Of a stretch of 64,000 nucleotides of DNA, positions 54,807-64,000 are shown in pieces (the stretch's first letter is position 1; the number at the start of each line of letters is the position of its first letter). This stretch comes from Russula earlei (taxonomy: Eukaryota; Basidiomycota; Agaricomycetes; Russulales; Russulaceae), in assembly GCA_025769875.1 (NCBI GenBank), contig JAGFNK010000021.1:213790-277789 (forward strand), given 5' to 3'. Under the pieces are notes generated by a model. It did not search any database. It had not been told where the DNA came from and was given only the letters and a program-made list of their open reading frames with translations. The position numbers were made by a program, and so were the translations under genes.

Positions 54807-56871
54807 ATGTTTTCAACTGTACCGTCTACAGAATCAGAAGACAATCGTCGGAAAGAGGTCGTCGCCGAGGGTGATGCCCAACCAAATATCACTTCTGTCA
54901 AGGAGGCATCTCCCAAGGAGAACCCGCCACCAGCACTTGAAAATGAGGCGGACTCTGCCATTGTCACCTGGGACGGTCCCAACGACCCGACAAACCCACG
55001 AAACTGGTCCTTAAAGGTCAAGTGGTATATCACTCTTTTGATCAGTGTGAACAACCTTAGCGCGTAAGTTTCATCGATGCCTTCTCATCGCTAAGCATGC
55101 ACGCTGATAACCGTGACCTGGTAGGACGTACGCGTCCTCATCCCCGTCGGCCACTGCGCCCTTCATTGAGCATGCATTTCACTCGTCGAGAGAGGTTTCC
55201 TACTTCGTCACAACAGCCTTCCTCCTCGGTTATGTGTTCGGGCCAGTGTTGTGGGGTCCGGGTTCGGAAATGTTCGGCAGGAGAGCTGTACTGATCCCGA
55301 CGCTCATCGCCTTCACTCTGACCCATCTGGGCCAGGGGCTCGCCCAAAACATGAGGACATTGATCGTGACGCGCTTCCTATCTGGGTTCTTCGCATGCGC
55401 CCCACTCAATAATTCAGGCGGGGTCATGGCCGACATATGGGAAACCGAGAGACGTGTGCCTGCCTCCAGTTTACTTTTCACGAGTATCTTCCTCGGCCCT
55501 ACACTTGGTCCCACCGTAGCCGGCTTGTAAGTTTTACCCTCGGCATGATGTGCGTTCGTCTGAACACACTCTGCCCAGTATTGTTTCCAGCAGAGCCAGC
55601 TGGCGATGGGTCTTCTGGGTTGAGATGATTTTTGCCGGCGTTTGCACCATCATTTCGTTTTTATTCATGCCCGAGACATACGGGCCGTACATCCTGCGGA
55701 GGAAGGCAAGGATCTGTCGCCTCGCTTTAAATCGATCTGCTGACCATCAACCATGTAGGCCGAGCGGTTACGGAAACACGATCCAGTCAAAAATAAAGAC
55801 CTCCGCGTTGAAGGGGAAGTGAAATGGACCTTCGGTATCTTTCTGGAGAAAACCATTTTCCGGCCTTTCAAGATGCTTGCGCAGGAGCCGATCTTGGTCC
55901 TGATCACGATATACTCGTCCATGGTCTACGCCGTGCTCTACGCATGTGGGTCCCTCGTTCACCCCTTCATGTTTCATTTGATTGACCTCGAACTTGTCAG
56001 TGTTAGAGGCGTTTCCCGTCATCTTCATCGATCGTCACGGACTCACCATAAGCCAAAACGGACTCATCTTCCTCGGTGTCGCTATCGGGACGACAATCGG
56101 AGCCTTATCCAATATTTGGATCAACGGGGGGCGCTATAAAATTCTTGTCAGGGAGTGGCGCGGATTTCCTCCACCGGAGCGGCTCCTGTATCCAGCGACT
56201 ATCGGAGGACCGTTACTGGTCGTCGGTTCCTTCTGGCTTGGATGGGCAGGCGCGTACAAGGCAGTGCCGTGGTATGTTCCTGCGCTTGCCACGGTTGTAA
56301 TCGGCGCTGCGATCTGTCTTATATTCCTTTCTTGCCTGGTATGTCCCTACGGTGCTACGTTTTTGCAATTGTTGATTTCAGCCTGTATCTTAGACCTACC
56401 TCGTGGACACATATCTGTGGGTTTCCTTAGATGAACGAAACCGTGAGAATGGAGTGCTGAGCCCTTTGCATACAGAATGTATGCCGCATCTGCCTTCGCT
56501 GCAAGCACCATGATTCGGTCTGCCACTGCGGCTGCGTTTCCTCTGTTCACAACGCAAATGTTCAACAATGTAGGTTGCTTTAAACCATCCTTCGAAAAAA
56601 GCCTCCCTTTTGTACTGACGCGGCTGTTGTATAGATGGGCATACAATGGGCCGGAACCCTTATTGGCCTCATTGCTGCCGTGCTCGCACCCATTCCATTC
56701 ATCTTTTTGAAATATGGAGCACGTATCCGCACGCGCAGTCAGTTTGCACCTTGCATTGTGAGTGAACGCTCTGCGGCTTTTGAACCCGCATTCATGGCTT
56801 GATAGGATCTCGAGATCGCCAAACAACTCGCGGCCGAGAAGGAAGCGCGCGAGAAAGGAGGCGGCGTTTAG
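54807..56871 (+). CDS. Major facilitator superfamily transporter, drug:H+ antiporter (DHA1-like)
   Basis: The closest family is fungal polyamine/multidrug exporters of the plasma membrane. Exon 1 starts at ATG 54807 with a hydrophilic N-terminus and the typical WDGPNDPTNPRNWSLKVKWY. Exon 2 gives APFIEHAFHSSREVSYFV, FGPVLWGPGSEMFGRRAVLI (MFS motif A, GSEMFGRR) and FLSGFFACAPLNNSGGVMAD. Later exons have WRWVFWVEMIFAG, MPETYGPYILRRK, FLEKTIFRPFKMLAQEPILV, the second six helices, and a Lys/Glu-rich tail (LEIAKQLAAEKEAREKGGGV) to TAG 56869-56871. One intron (about 55706-55758) is of the rarer GC-AG type (AAG|GCAAGG...ATGTAG). Substrate cannot be told from the sequence. Confidence 0.85.
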
Positions 56872-57626
56872 AGGCGAGCGACGAGCGAAGTGGAGCATTA
56901 TTATTTCATTATTTCATAACGAACAGGACTTTGACGGTTCTGTAACCTACTCACGACCGGAATGCTTTGCACTAGATCATATATACGACACGCATCCAAC
57001 GAATCAGCTCCATCTCTCCGTGGCCTCGGATTTTCAAGAACGGAAAGAGAGATTGCGCCGATGACGGGCCAACCCGTCAGACCGCCGCCTCGTCCAAGGT
57101 CACCGAATGAGCGGCTCGCACGCGAGGGCAAGCACAGCCAGCTGTTGGGGGCGAGTGATCATCGCGGGAATTGCAGAAGGCCGTCATGGCATGAGCGGCT
57201 CACACGTGGGGGTAAGCACGACCAGCTAACCCAGGAGTGATGACTCGGACGTCGCGGGATCGCAAAACGCCGTTGATCCCTTTCGTTATCGACGGCAATG
57301 GCACGAGCAAAGGGTCTTCTGAAGGGTGCGCAAGCGGTTGGTGGTCTGCGTGGGCGTCAAGGTCTCGGCAGCACAATCTTGGTGACGCATGCCGGGGTCG
57401 GGTCGGGGTTGGTGGCGATTGGTTGCAGACCGAGTGTGGAGTGGGCGATGTTGTGGGTGGGTGATTGATTAAACTGTTGGCTGTGACACCGGAAGGCTTG
57501 CAGCTGTGAAGGTGAAGGGTGTGTTGTCAGTGCGTGAACTTGGGGTGTATTCCCAAGTTCTCGTCCTCATTTTTTTGGAGAGCGCTTTATTCGGAGTCAT
57601 GTATACCGACTACCAGGAATAAACAT
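56872..57626. other. Intergenic with an 80-bp tandem repeat
   Basis: No gene recognised. Two diverged copies of a roughly 80-bp unit lie at about 57108-57185 and 57189-57270 (TGAGCGGCTCRCACG, then GGTAAGCACGACCAGCT-type text, then CGCGGGA). Confidence 0.45.
57108..57270 (+). repeat. Diverged 80-bp tandem repeat
   Basis: Unit 1 begins ATGAGCGGCTCGCACGCGAG and unit 2 ATGAGCGGCTCACACGTGGG. Both continue with AAGCACRRCCAGCT, AGTGAT, and end with GGGA..GCA..A..CCG. Translation in one frame repeats ERLxRxGKHxQL, so an origin in coding DNA is possible. Confidence 0.55.
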
Positions 57627-57783
57627 TAGATAGCGGGAGAAAACAGATCAGCCCTATCATATGTGCTGTAGTAGCCGGTGCGAGGACCAAAAGTGTGGAG
57701 GCAGTGTGGGACTCGTGGTATGTAGTCAGGGAAACATAGACTTACATTTACCTCCTACACACTAAAACCTCACCGTTGGATTC
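57627..57783 (+). repeat. Dispersed repeat, copy 2
   Basis: Diverged copy of 3046-3237, same orientation, with shared TTAGATAGCGGGAGAAAACA, AGCCGGTGCGAGGACC-like middle and CCTCCTACACACTAAAACCT end. Confidence 0.6.
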
Positions 57784-57845
57784 AGTTGTTATAGGCAAGA
57801 TGGTGCATTTTGAAGGACAGGTTCCCAGGTGATTCGTACATGAAG

Positions 57846-58187
57846 TCATCTGTGTAAGTATGGTGTCGTGCGAGGCTCGCCGAAGAGGCGCCACTTGGGG
57901 GCGGCGGCTCTGGCCGCGGCTTTGTTCCTCTCGCGGGTCTCTCTGGCCGCGGCTTTGTTCCTGTTGCGGGTCTCTCTGGCCGCGTCCTTGGCCGCCCACC
58001 GCTTTTGCCTCTCGATATCTTTCATAATTCTTAACCCATCGGAGGGAGTTGGCCCCGGGTCATAACGGACCACCGTCGGCCGCATCCCCAGGGCTGAATT
58101 TAGACTCTGCCCCCCCGAATCTAACCAAGGCCCATCGAGTCTTCGGAGCAGTCCGCTGAGTCCTTCCCTCTTCGGAGCCGGCCGCAT
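57846..58187 (-). CDS. Hypothetical basic protein with a repeated AARETRxRNKA unit
   Basis: From ATG 58187 (MRPAPKREGLSGLLRRLDGP) the minus frame runs 113 residues. Its second half contains QKRWAAKDAARETRNRNKAA and a second copy ARETRERNKAAARAAAPKWR. The two 11-residue units (AARETRNRNKA, AARETRERNKA) are charged and helix-forming. The frame is open to 58481 upstream, so introns or another start are possible. It lies directly beside dispersed repeat copy 2 and just before the retroelement zone, so it may be transposon-related. Not recognised. Confidence 0.35.
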   Translation of the reverse strand: MRPAPKREGLSGLLRRLDGPWLDSGGQSLNSALGMRPTVVRYDPGPTPSDGLRIMKDIERQKRWAAKDAARETRNRNKAAARETRERNKAAARAAAPKWRLFGEPRTTPYLHR

Positions 58188-59225
58188 CGGCACACCATGA
58201 TTCCCACTTTCGCTAGGTTCAGAACAATCAATTTGGCGAGCCAAGTCGAATTCGAGAATGCAAAAGAATGAAGAGGTGGGGCTTACGTGGTGGGTGTGGT
58301 GGTCTCCAAAGGAAGCGCGAACGACGGAACGACGGCCACGGCGAGGCAGATAATGGTAAAAACAGAGGAACTTCGCATCTTTGTTATATGATTGAGATCG
58401 GAGATTTAAAAATGAAAGTTGTCGATTTTGTGGAGCAGAACGGAAGGGTAGATATAAGTTGTAGGTTACCGGCACCAACAAGAAACTAGAGATGGAAGCA
58501 CAGGTGGAGAGAATTGGAACTGCAGTTGTTGGCGTTATATATACACCTCAGCAACAGCGACCAGGATCAGGAGGAAGATATCATTATGTTGAGACGCAGT
58601 CGAGACGGACTGGTGGTGCGCGACGGCCGCCCCGCCTCGACCTCCCCGGGTCCACGCATATGTGGTGTCATCGAATCAAACATCGCGGATGAGATGCTAC
58701 TTAGTGACTTTTCCGGAAATGGGAGGACCTCAATTCACTATTCACTCCTTCCTTGTTATTTATCACATATCGTGATCATATTATCCAGTCACATGAATCA
58801 ATGCAGTTGGTTATGTCAACTGAATATAAGTGATATATCATGATGTTGATGAGACATGCCTGGCAACTAAGCCGCATCTCCGCACCCCGTGTCAATTGCT
58901 GGTTGAGTTGAGTTGAGGCTGAGCAAGTCATGGCTCATCACTTTGAATTAGGCAATCATCAGGAAAAAATGAAAAGGCTATGTAGCACTATATAGTTACC
59001 ATAGCATATGTAGCAACTAAGCTTTACAACAATCAACTGTTGAACATGCAGCCACCAGGAGTTGACTTTTCATGGTGGGTTGAATTACCATAAAAGGCAA
59101 TTGTGTTGGCAAGATTGGGACTTCAATCATGTGTTAACAGATGTAATTTAGTTATATAAGCAAGTTAATAATAAGATAACTCCTTACCTACCTTTTACCC
59201 CTACCAAAAAGAAAAAGAAATGCCA
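58188..59225. other. AT-richer junk-like region before the gypsy fragment
   Basis: No gene seen. Short repeats such as GTTGAGTTGAGTTGAG near 58900 and simple A-rich text near 59200. Base composition differs from the gene-rich part. Confidence 0.4.
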
Positions 59226-59634
59226 TTACATTCCTGATTGATTGGCATGCCATCTGCACCATCCACCCATTCTGGCCCAAGCACCCCTTTTGCAACACAA
59301 CATTTTGAGATCACTGTCAATTCTGGAAAGATGGGAGGACTCGATTATGACTGGGAGCATGGTGGATACTATTGGTGTTACGAACCAAGGCCAAGTCCTG
59401 ACCGTAGATGGTCCTATTTCACTCAAGAAAAGACCTCTCTCATTTTGCATTACCGACTCCCTTCCGTTTTCTGGGCTATCCCCCCTGCAGTGCAAGATAT
59501 CGCTATTGCAAAGGCACTATAACTCGACCAGGCACCCGTTTCCTAATTGGGTAATCATCGCGTGGCAGCCACATGGCCACCCAGCCACCAAGGACCCAAA
59601 ACAGTGGCACAAACTCTTAGAAACTGTTGCATAA
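59226..59634 (+). mobile_element. Gypsy-type polyprotein C-terminal remnant
   Basis: The plus-strand frame ends HPFPNWVIIAWQPHGHPATK and QWHKLLETVA then TAA, which resembles the tail of basidiomycete Ty3/gypsy polyproteins lying just before a 3' LTR. Upstream parts are in mixed frames, so the element is decayed. Confidence 0.45.
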
Positions 59635-60203
59635 ATCATCTGACGTCATCCAGGCTCCAATGACATCATAGCTGACTGAGCGACTCCACAGTGACCTCAT
59701 AGGCTCACTAAGCGCTCCACAATGACATCATAATGATGTCATCGCTCCACAATGATCAGTAATGCGCTCAGTAAGCCTGAAACTTGACACAAGCAAGTTT
59801 ATGCCTCTGTAGTCCTATTGGATGGTACCAAAGAGTCTAGAATAGTCCCAGGTCTTTGTAATCGACCCTGTACACTGTATATAAGCCCCAATGAAGCATG
59901 GCAGTCGTCAGACTGTCCATTTGTGATACTCTCATCTTCCTGGGTACTCCCCCGCGACCGCTCAGTTTAAAGACTCCCCTCGCTCCCAAGGTACTCTTCT
60001 ACGACCGCCTTGTTTAAAGCCCCTCGTTGCACTGGCTTCTAACCTTCGCCTCTGCCTCCAGTTACACGTACCAGTCCCCATCTGGTACATCTTAGTCATT
60101 TGGCTCGTCCTCTTGTTCAACGCTGCCTACGCCGTGTACCGTCTGTTCCGACCCTTGCCCACCTGCTCCTGAGTCCACACGGATCAGCAGTACGTGTCTT
60201 GAC
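59635..60203 (+). mobile_element. Probable gypsy LTR (3')
   Basis: Begins with TGACGTCATCCAGG-like text containing several TGACGTCA/ATGACATCA words and has a promoter TGTATATAAGCCCC at 59876-59889. It ends with pyrimidine-rich text before TTGACAATTGG. No second copy lies in the window, so the borders are approximate. Confidence 0.5.
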
Positions 60204-60206
60204 AAT

Positions 60207-62426
60207 TGGTGTTTAGAGGAGTCACAGCAGGTGAGTAGGAAGATAATGGTTACAATTGTGTGTTGCATACATGTGTATGAGTGCTATCTTATATACAATA
60301 GAATGGAATGTATGAAGAGAAAACAGTGTAGTATGATGTCAGAGGAGATGTTGTAGTATCTAATATGATGTCGCCTGACACTGAGGCGTTGGACTCCAAT
60401 ACTCCCCCTCAATGCCTAAGGTCTGATACTCCCCCTCAATTTGAATGAGGATTTGATGGTCTGAGGGAGATGGTTGACATGGGGGTGAGGTGATAGGCAG
60501 GTTGAGGATGAAACAACAGGGAGCAGAGGGAGTGAAGCTGCCGATGACTGCCCAACAAATGATGGGATGCTCTTCATGTCCAATCAGGGTTAGGGTGAAA
60601 TGTGTTGCAAGTTGTTGCATTGTGTGGATGTACAATGGATGGGGAAGATGGTGTGAAGAGGAAGGGACTGTTTGGAAAAGATGTGGCTGTAGCAGAAGAT
60701 GTGTGCCTGCAGGTCTGAGTGCTATTGTCTGATGAGAATGTATGCTTGCAAACAGTAGAGTAGGTGGATATTGGCCCTGGTACCGTGGGGAGCAACAAGC
60801 CACTTGAACTGTGAGAAGGGTGAGAGAGGTGAGAGGCAAGGGATGTAGCTATCATTTGGGCAGTATGTGGATTATGACTGTTTGGCTAGGGCCCGCTTGT
60901 AGCCCAAAATGATTGAATCTGTCTACTGCTGCTCTGAGGAATGGACCAACAGGCACAATGGAAGGAAAAGTGTAAACTCCACCCTGAGGAAAAGTGCTCC
61001 ACCCTGCACCTGCAGAGGACAGTGAGGCATGTGACATGCAGAGTGATCCATCCCTAGCTTGAGTGAGAAGACACTGGGCAGCTGATGATTCCAGAAAAGG
61101 AAGAGAAAGGAGAGGTAAGAGAGCAAATGGAGAATGGATGAGAGAACACAAAGAACACAAAACATGATGGGGGATGTTGGACTTCCACACTCCCCCTCAA
61201 TGGCCGAGGTCCAATACTCCCCCTCAAAATTTGTGTGGCAAACCCACATTCCCAATGTGGGCCCAGAGTCTGTGGCTTGACATCTGGAGCGCCTTGTCCA
61301 AGCAGACACCAGATGGGCGATGGTGAGTGATGTTGACAGCGATTGACTTGAGCTGTTGTTGTAGTCTGATGACATGGAGTGGGCAATGTGGTGGGGATGA
61401 TGTCGAGAGTGGGAACGTGAGGAAATGATTGTGAGGTGAAAGGAATGATGATAGTTGGAAGGAGGGATGTGAGTGGGATGTGAGTGGGATGAAAGATGTG
61501 AACATGTTGCGTGGGAGGTGGGGGTGAGTGCAGGTCATGTGAGTTTGCAAGTCATCATGCAAAGGGTGGAGAGTGATGGAAGTGAACATAGTGTGAATGG
61601 GGTGTTGGCCAAAGTTTAGTTGGGCAATGGTGACGAGGAGCCAGTACACTGCGTAGAGTGCAATAATGCCATAGAATATGAATATGATGCATAACTATGG
61701 GAACAGAGAGAGTTGGAACTTGATGATACTGATAGTGAAGAGATGGACGCAGGAGGAGAGGTGTCGAGAACTTGATGATACTGAATACTGAGGGGATGGA
61801 CACATGAGGAGAGGCGTTGAGAATTTGATGATACTGAATATTGAAGAGATGGATGTGGGAGGAGAGGCATCAATGATTGAAAATGTTTGGCTGCCACAGC
61901 AGGTCTTACACCAAGAGGAATGACAGAGATGGAATTTGACTGAATTTGGCTGCCACAGTGGGTCTTATGCCAAGAGGAACAACAGAGATGGAGAATTTGG
62001 CTGCCACAGTGGGTCTTATGCCAAGAAGAAAGACAGAGGGAATTAGCTGAATTTTGGCTGCCACAGTGGGTCTCATGCCAAGACGATAGATAGAGAGGGA
62101 TGAAACATGGAACAAGGATCCTGGGGATGATGCCAGGAATGCAGTGGGTGACAGGGATGAGGTCAACATGAGGCAGTTGAGAGAGTGTTGATAGTCTGTG
62201 GCTGAGCCTCAGGGCTCATAACCTATTGGTGTTTAGAGTAGTCACAGCGGGTGAGTAGGAAGATAATGGTTACAATTGTGTGTCACATACATGTGTATGA
62301 GTGCTATCTTATATACAACAGAATGGAATGTATGAAGAGAAAACAGTGTAGTATGATGTCAGAGGAGATGTTGTAGTATCTAATACAGTATGATGTTGCC
62401 TGACACTGAGGCATTGGACTCCAATA
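60207..62426 (-). mobile_element. Non-autonomous copia-like LTR element
   Basis: Two direct repeats of about 195-200 bp (60207-60401 and 62227-62426) are almost identical (GTGAGTAGGAAGATAATGG, TGTATGAGTGCTATCTTATA, AGAGGAGATGTTGTAGTATC). Read on the minus strand, the LTR starts TATTGGAGTCC. A purine tract TTGAGGGGGAG (60402-60412) lies right before the 3' LTR, and a primer-site-like GGTTATGAGCCC (about 62212-62223) follows the 5' LTR. The 1.8-kb interior has no intact gag or pol but contains two minisatellites. It is therefore probably mobilised by a full-length copia relative. No target-site duplication found. Confidence 0.75.
61730..62090 (-). repeat. Two minisatellites inside the copia-like element
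   Basis: Plus-strand GGCTGCCACAGTGGGTCTTA units start at about 61889, 61948, 61999 and 62056 (spacing 51-59 bp). Just before them, three units with CTTGATGATACTGA and GAGGAGAGG repeat at about 57 bp (61718-61870). On the minus strand the first set encodes repeated LGxRPTVAAK. Confidence 0.75.
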
Positions 62427-63559
62427 GATACCCCATGGAATGGCCAACAGCAGCCAATTTCAACATGTGGCACCAGCAAGAAGAACTTGCTCACTCGATG
62501 GGTTGCCATTGCTGAATAGTCATCAAATCTTATGTGGATGCACCTACCATTCTTGGACAATATGGAAGCGAGCATGACCATGAAATTGGAATTGCTAATA
62601 TTGCTTACACACAAATGTCACTCATAGTGCATGATAAAATTAGATTCATGCTGTCAAGGAAGGTTGATCCACAGGAAATAGTAAGTGCCTGCATTGAATT
62701 TATGTTTATTTGCTAACTTAATAATGGAAAGGTACACAATATTCAGGATTCATTGCCTGATGGCAGCTGAGACTGATTCATCTCACTCTGGGATGTAAGC
62801 CACATAGCCTGGGAAATGGAAGATGACATTATCAGTGTCACTAACTGGGGGCAGTGTCACTGACAAATCTGTTCACATGCAAGAGGAGCACAAGAGAGTC
62901 AAGTGAGACAATGAGTTCTCATGAGAATTGGGGATCTTGGTGACACAGCAGATGCTAGTGTGTACTGCAGAAGGGAAATTCAATTGAGAAGTCTTTGCAT
63001 CTGGAAGACTTATCAATATGAGAAGTTTCAGACAAAGAGCTTTAAAGCTCAAGGTGTCAAGATCTATTGGATCTTAATTTCTTCTCTAAGTGAAAGAGTT
63101 GCTTGATATAGTTCAAGCACTAGACTTCAGATCCTTTGATACTATCTCAGGAAGAATGAATGAATAGAGATGAGAGGAGCCTCTTTCACTTAGAGCAATG
63201 ACTTGGTTTGAGAGAATGAGAATAGTGTGAATATTCAGAAAGTAAGTCAAGCATAAGGCTCGACTCTTGATACACCGGAGTATTTATACCATATCTCAAC
63301 AATGGCTGATCCAATTCATACGAAACTTGGGGAGCACATATCTGAGTACCAGTACTATCCAGAAATGGAAATTTCAATTTTAAATCATCAGAAATGACTC
63401 ATGCATGAGTTATTCTTTCCTAGTATCTGTCATCAGTCCAGTAAGCAATCACTAAGCATCAGTCATCTCATCAGTCAGCAATCACAAAGTATCAGTCAGC
63501 GAATCAGTAAGCAGACAGTAAGCAGAAACAAGTAAGCAATCATAGGTAAGCGAGCAAAC
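62427..63559. other. Retroelement-flanking DNA, no gene
   Basis: AT-rich, no conserved coding text. Near 63425-63560 irregular repeats of AGTAAGCAATCA/CATCAGTCAGCAATCA occur. These are not regular enough for a CRISPR-like array. Confidence 0.4.
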
Positions 63560-64000
63560 ACGAACGCGAATGGAATCCTAACAACTTCCTGTCATTCTCG
63601 TCACTGGCCCAGTCTGTGTCAATGTATCCAGTCAAGGTCGACTGGGTATTGTGTCTGCATTGGAAAACAAGGCAGTGGTCACTTGTTCCCTGGATATACC
63701 AGATTGTGTGCTCAAGTGCATGATGGCGCTCATTGCCTGGGCAAGCAGTGTGTCATCCAAGTGTGGCAATGGTATATGTGAGGTCAGGTTGTGTCCCCAG
63801 CATGAGGTACATTACTGCACCAATCATGCATTGATAGGACTTAACGTCCACCTTGGGTGAGTGCACCTTTAAAAGGTGCTCATTTGTGAGGGTCAGGGTG
63901 CTGATGGGTTTGGTGTTCACCTTCCCAAAGTGCTCCAATATTTCCTCAACATATTTTTCTTGGGAGAGCACAATCCAGCCTTCCTGGTGTCAAGACATGT
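63560..64000 (-). mobile_element. Copia pol fragment: reverse transcriptase end and RNase H start
   Basis: The minus strand enters from the window edge with GWIVLSQEKYVEEILEHFG, KPISTLTLTNEHLLKVHSP and YQCMIGAVMYLMLGTQPDLT, the signature of the Ty1/copia reverse transcriptase C-terminus. After an in-frame TGA (63753-63755) it continues with TIWYIQGTSDHCLVF and TGYIDTDWASDENDRK, the RNase H start, including the Asp-Trp-Ala motif. The internal stop and truncation near 63560 show it is dead. It continues beyond the window. Confidence 0.8.

Noticed and set aside
63425..63560. CRISPR-like array of short repeats
   Set aside because: Units around AGTAAGCAATCA vary in length and spacing, there are no distinct spacers, and the genome is eukaryotic.
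1..64000. tRNA or rRNA genes
   Set aside because: Scanning by eye for T-loop GTTCRANYC words with paired stems gave no acceptable cloverleaf; a covariance-model scan would be needed to exclude them.

Overview
The window looks like nuclear DNA from a filamentous basidiomycete, most likely an Agaricomycete. Conserved proteins can be rebuilt only across many short spliceosomal introns (mostly about 45-75 nt, a few near 95-127 nt). The gene set is basidiomycete-flavoured (BTB/POZ protein, DUF6699-type protein, a tiny cysteine-rich metallothionein), and copia- and gypsy-type retroelement remains are present. I saw no tRNA, rRNA, CRISPR array or prokaryotic operon. All identifications come from reading translations; no search was run.

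Layout. (1) 0-6.6 kb: the end of an upstream gene, a double-BTB gene, the ubiquitin-like splicing factor HUB1 (four exons), a tandemly duplicated gene start ahead of a damaged gene, and a SUR7/PalI-like membrane protein. (2) 6.8-15.7 kb: an accessory island built from inverted and rearranged repeat blocks, a foldback element, LTR-like remnants, a broken TPR gene and a long degenerate GC-rich repeat. It contains one clean small gene for a predicted secreted protein of 130 residues. (3) 16-33 kb: a frameshifted DUF6699 gene, then DML1/misato, TRAPPC11, a metallothionein, a fungal orphan protein and the XPF/RAD1 repair nuclease. (4) 32.7-38.8 kb: about 6 kb without a recognisable gene. (5) 38.8-48 kb: compact housekeeping block with PEX19 and MED8 (divergent), an aminoglycoside-phosphotransferase-like protein, TFB5 (TFIIH), ribose-5-phosphate isomerase, complex I subunit NDUFA2 and an RGS/RAX1-like membrane protein. 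(6) 50-57 kb: a second copy of the orphan family, the nucleoporin NDC1 and an MFS transporter with a phased repeat array upstream. (7) 57-64 kb: dispersed repeats, the 3' end of a gypsy element, a non-autonomous copia-like element and a copia reverse transcriptase/RNase H fragment running off the edge.

The housekeeping genes do not form one pathway. They are typical single-copy eukaryotic genes, several in divergent pairs that probably share promoters (TRAPPC11/metallothionein, PEX19/MED8, TFB5/RKI1, NDUFA2/RAX1-like). XPF/RAD1 and TFB5 both act in nucleotide excision repair, but about 10 kb and other genes separate them. The least explained material is the 6.8-15.7 kb island with its secreted-protein gene, the two orphan paralogues (27.1 and 50.3 kb), the double-BTB gene joined by a GC-AG intron, and the metallothionein with two possible in-frame splice acceptors.
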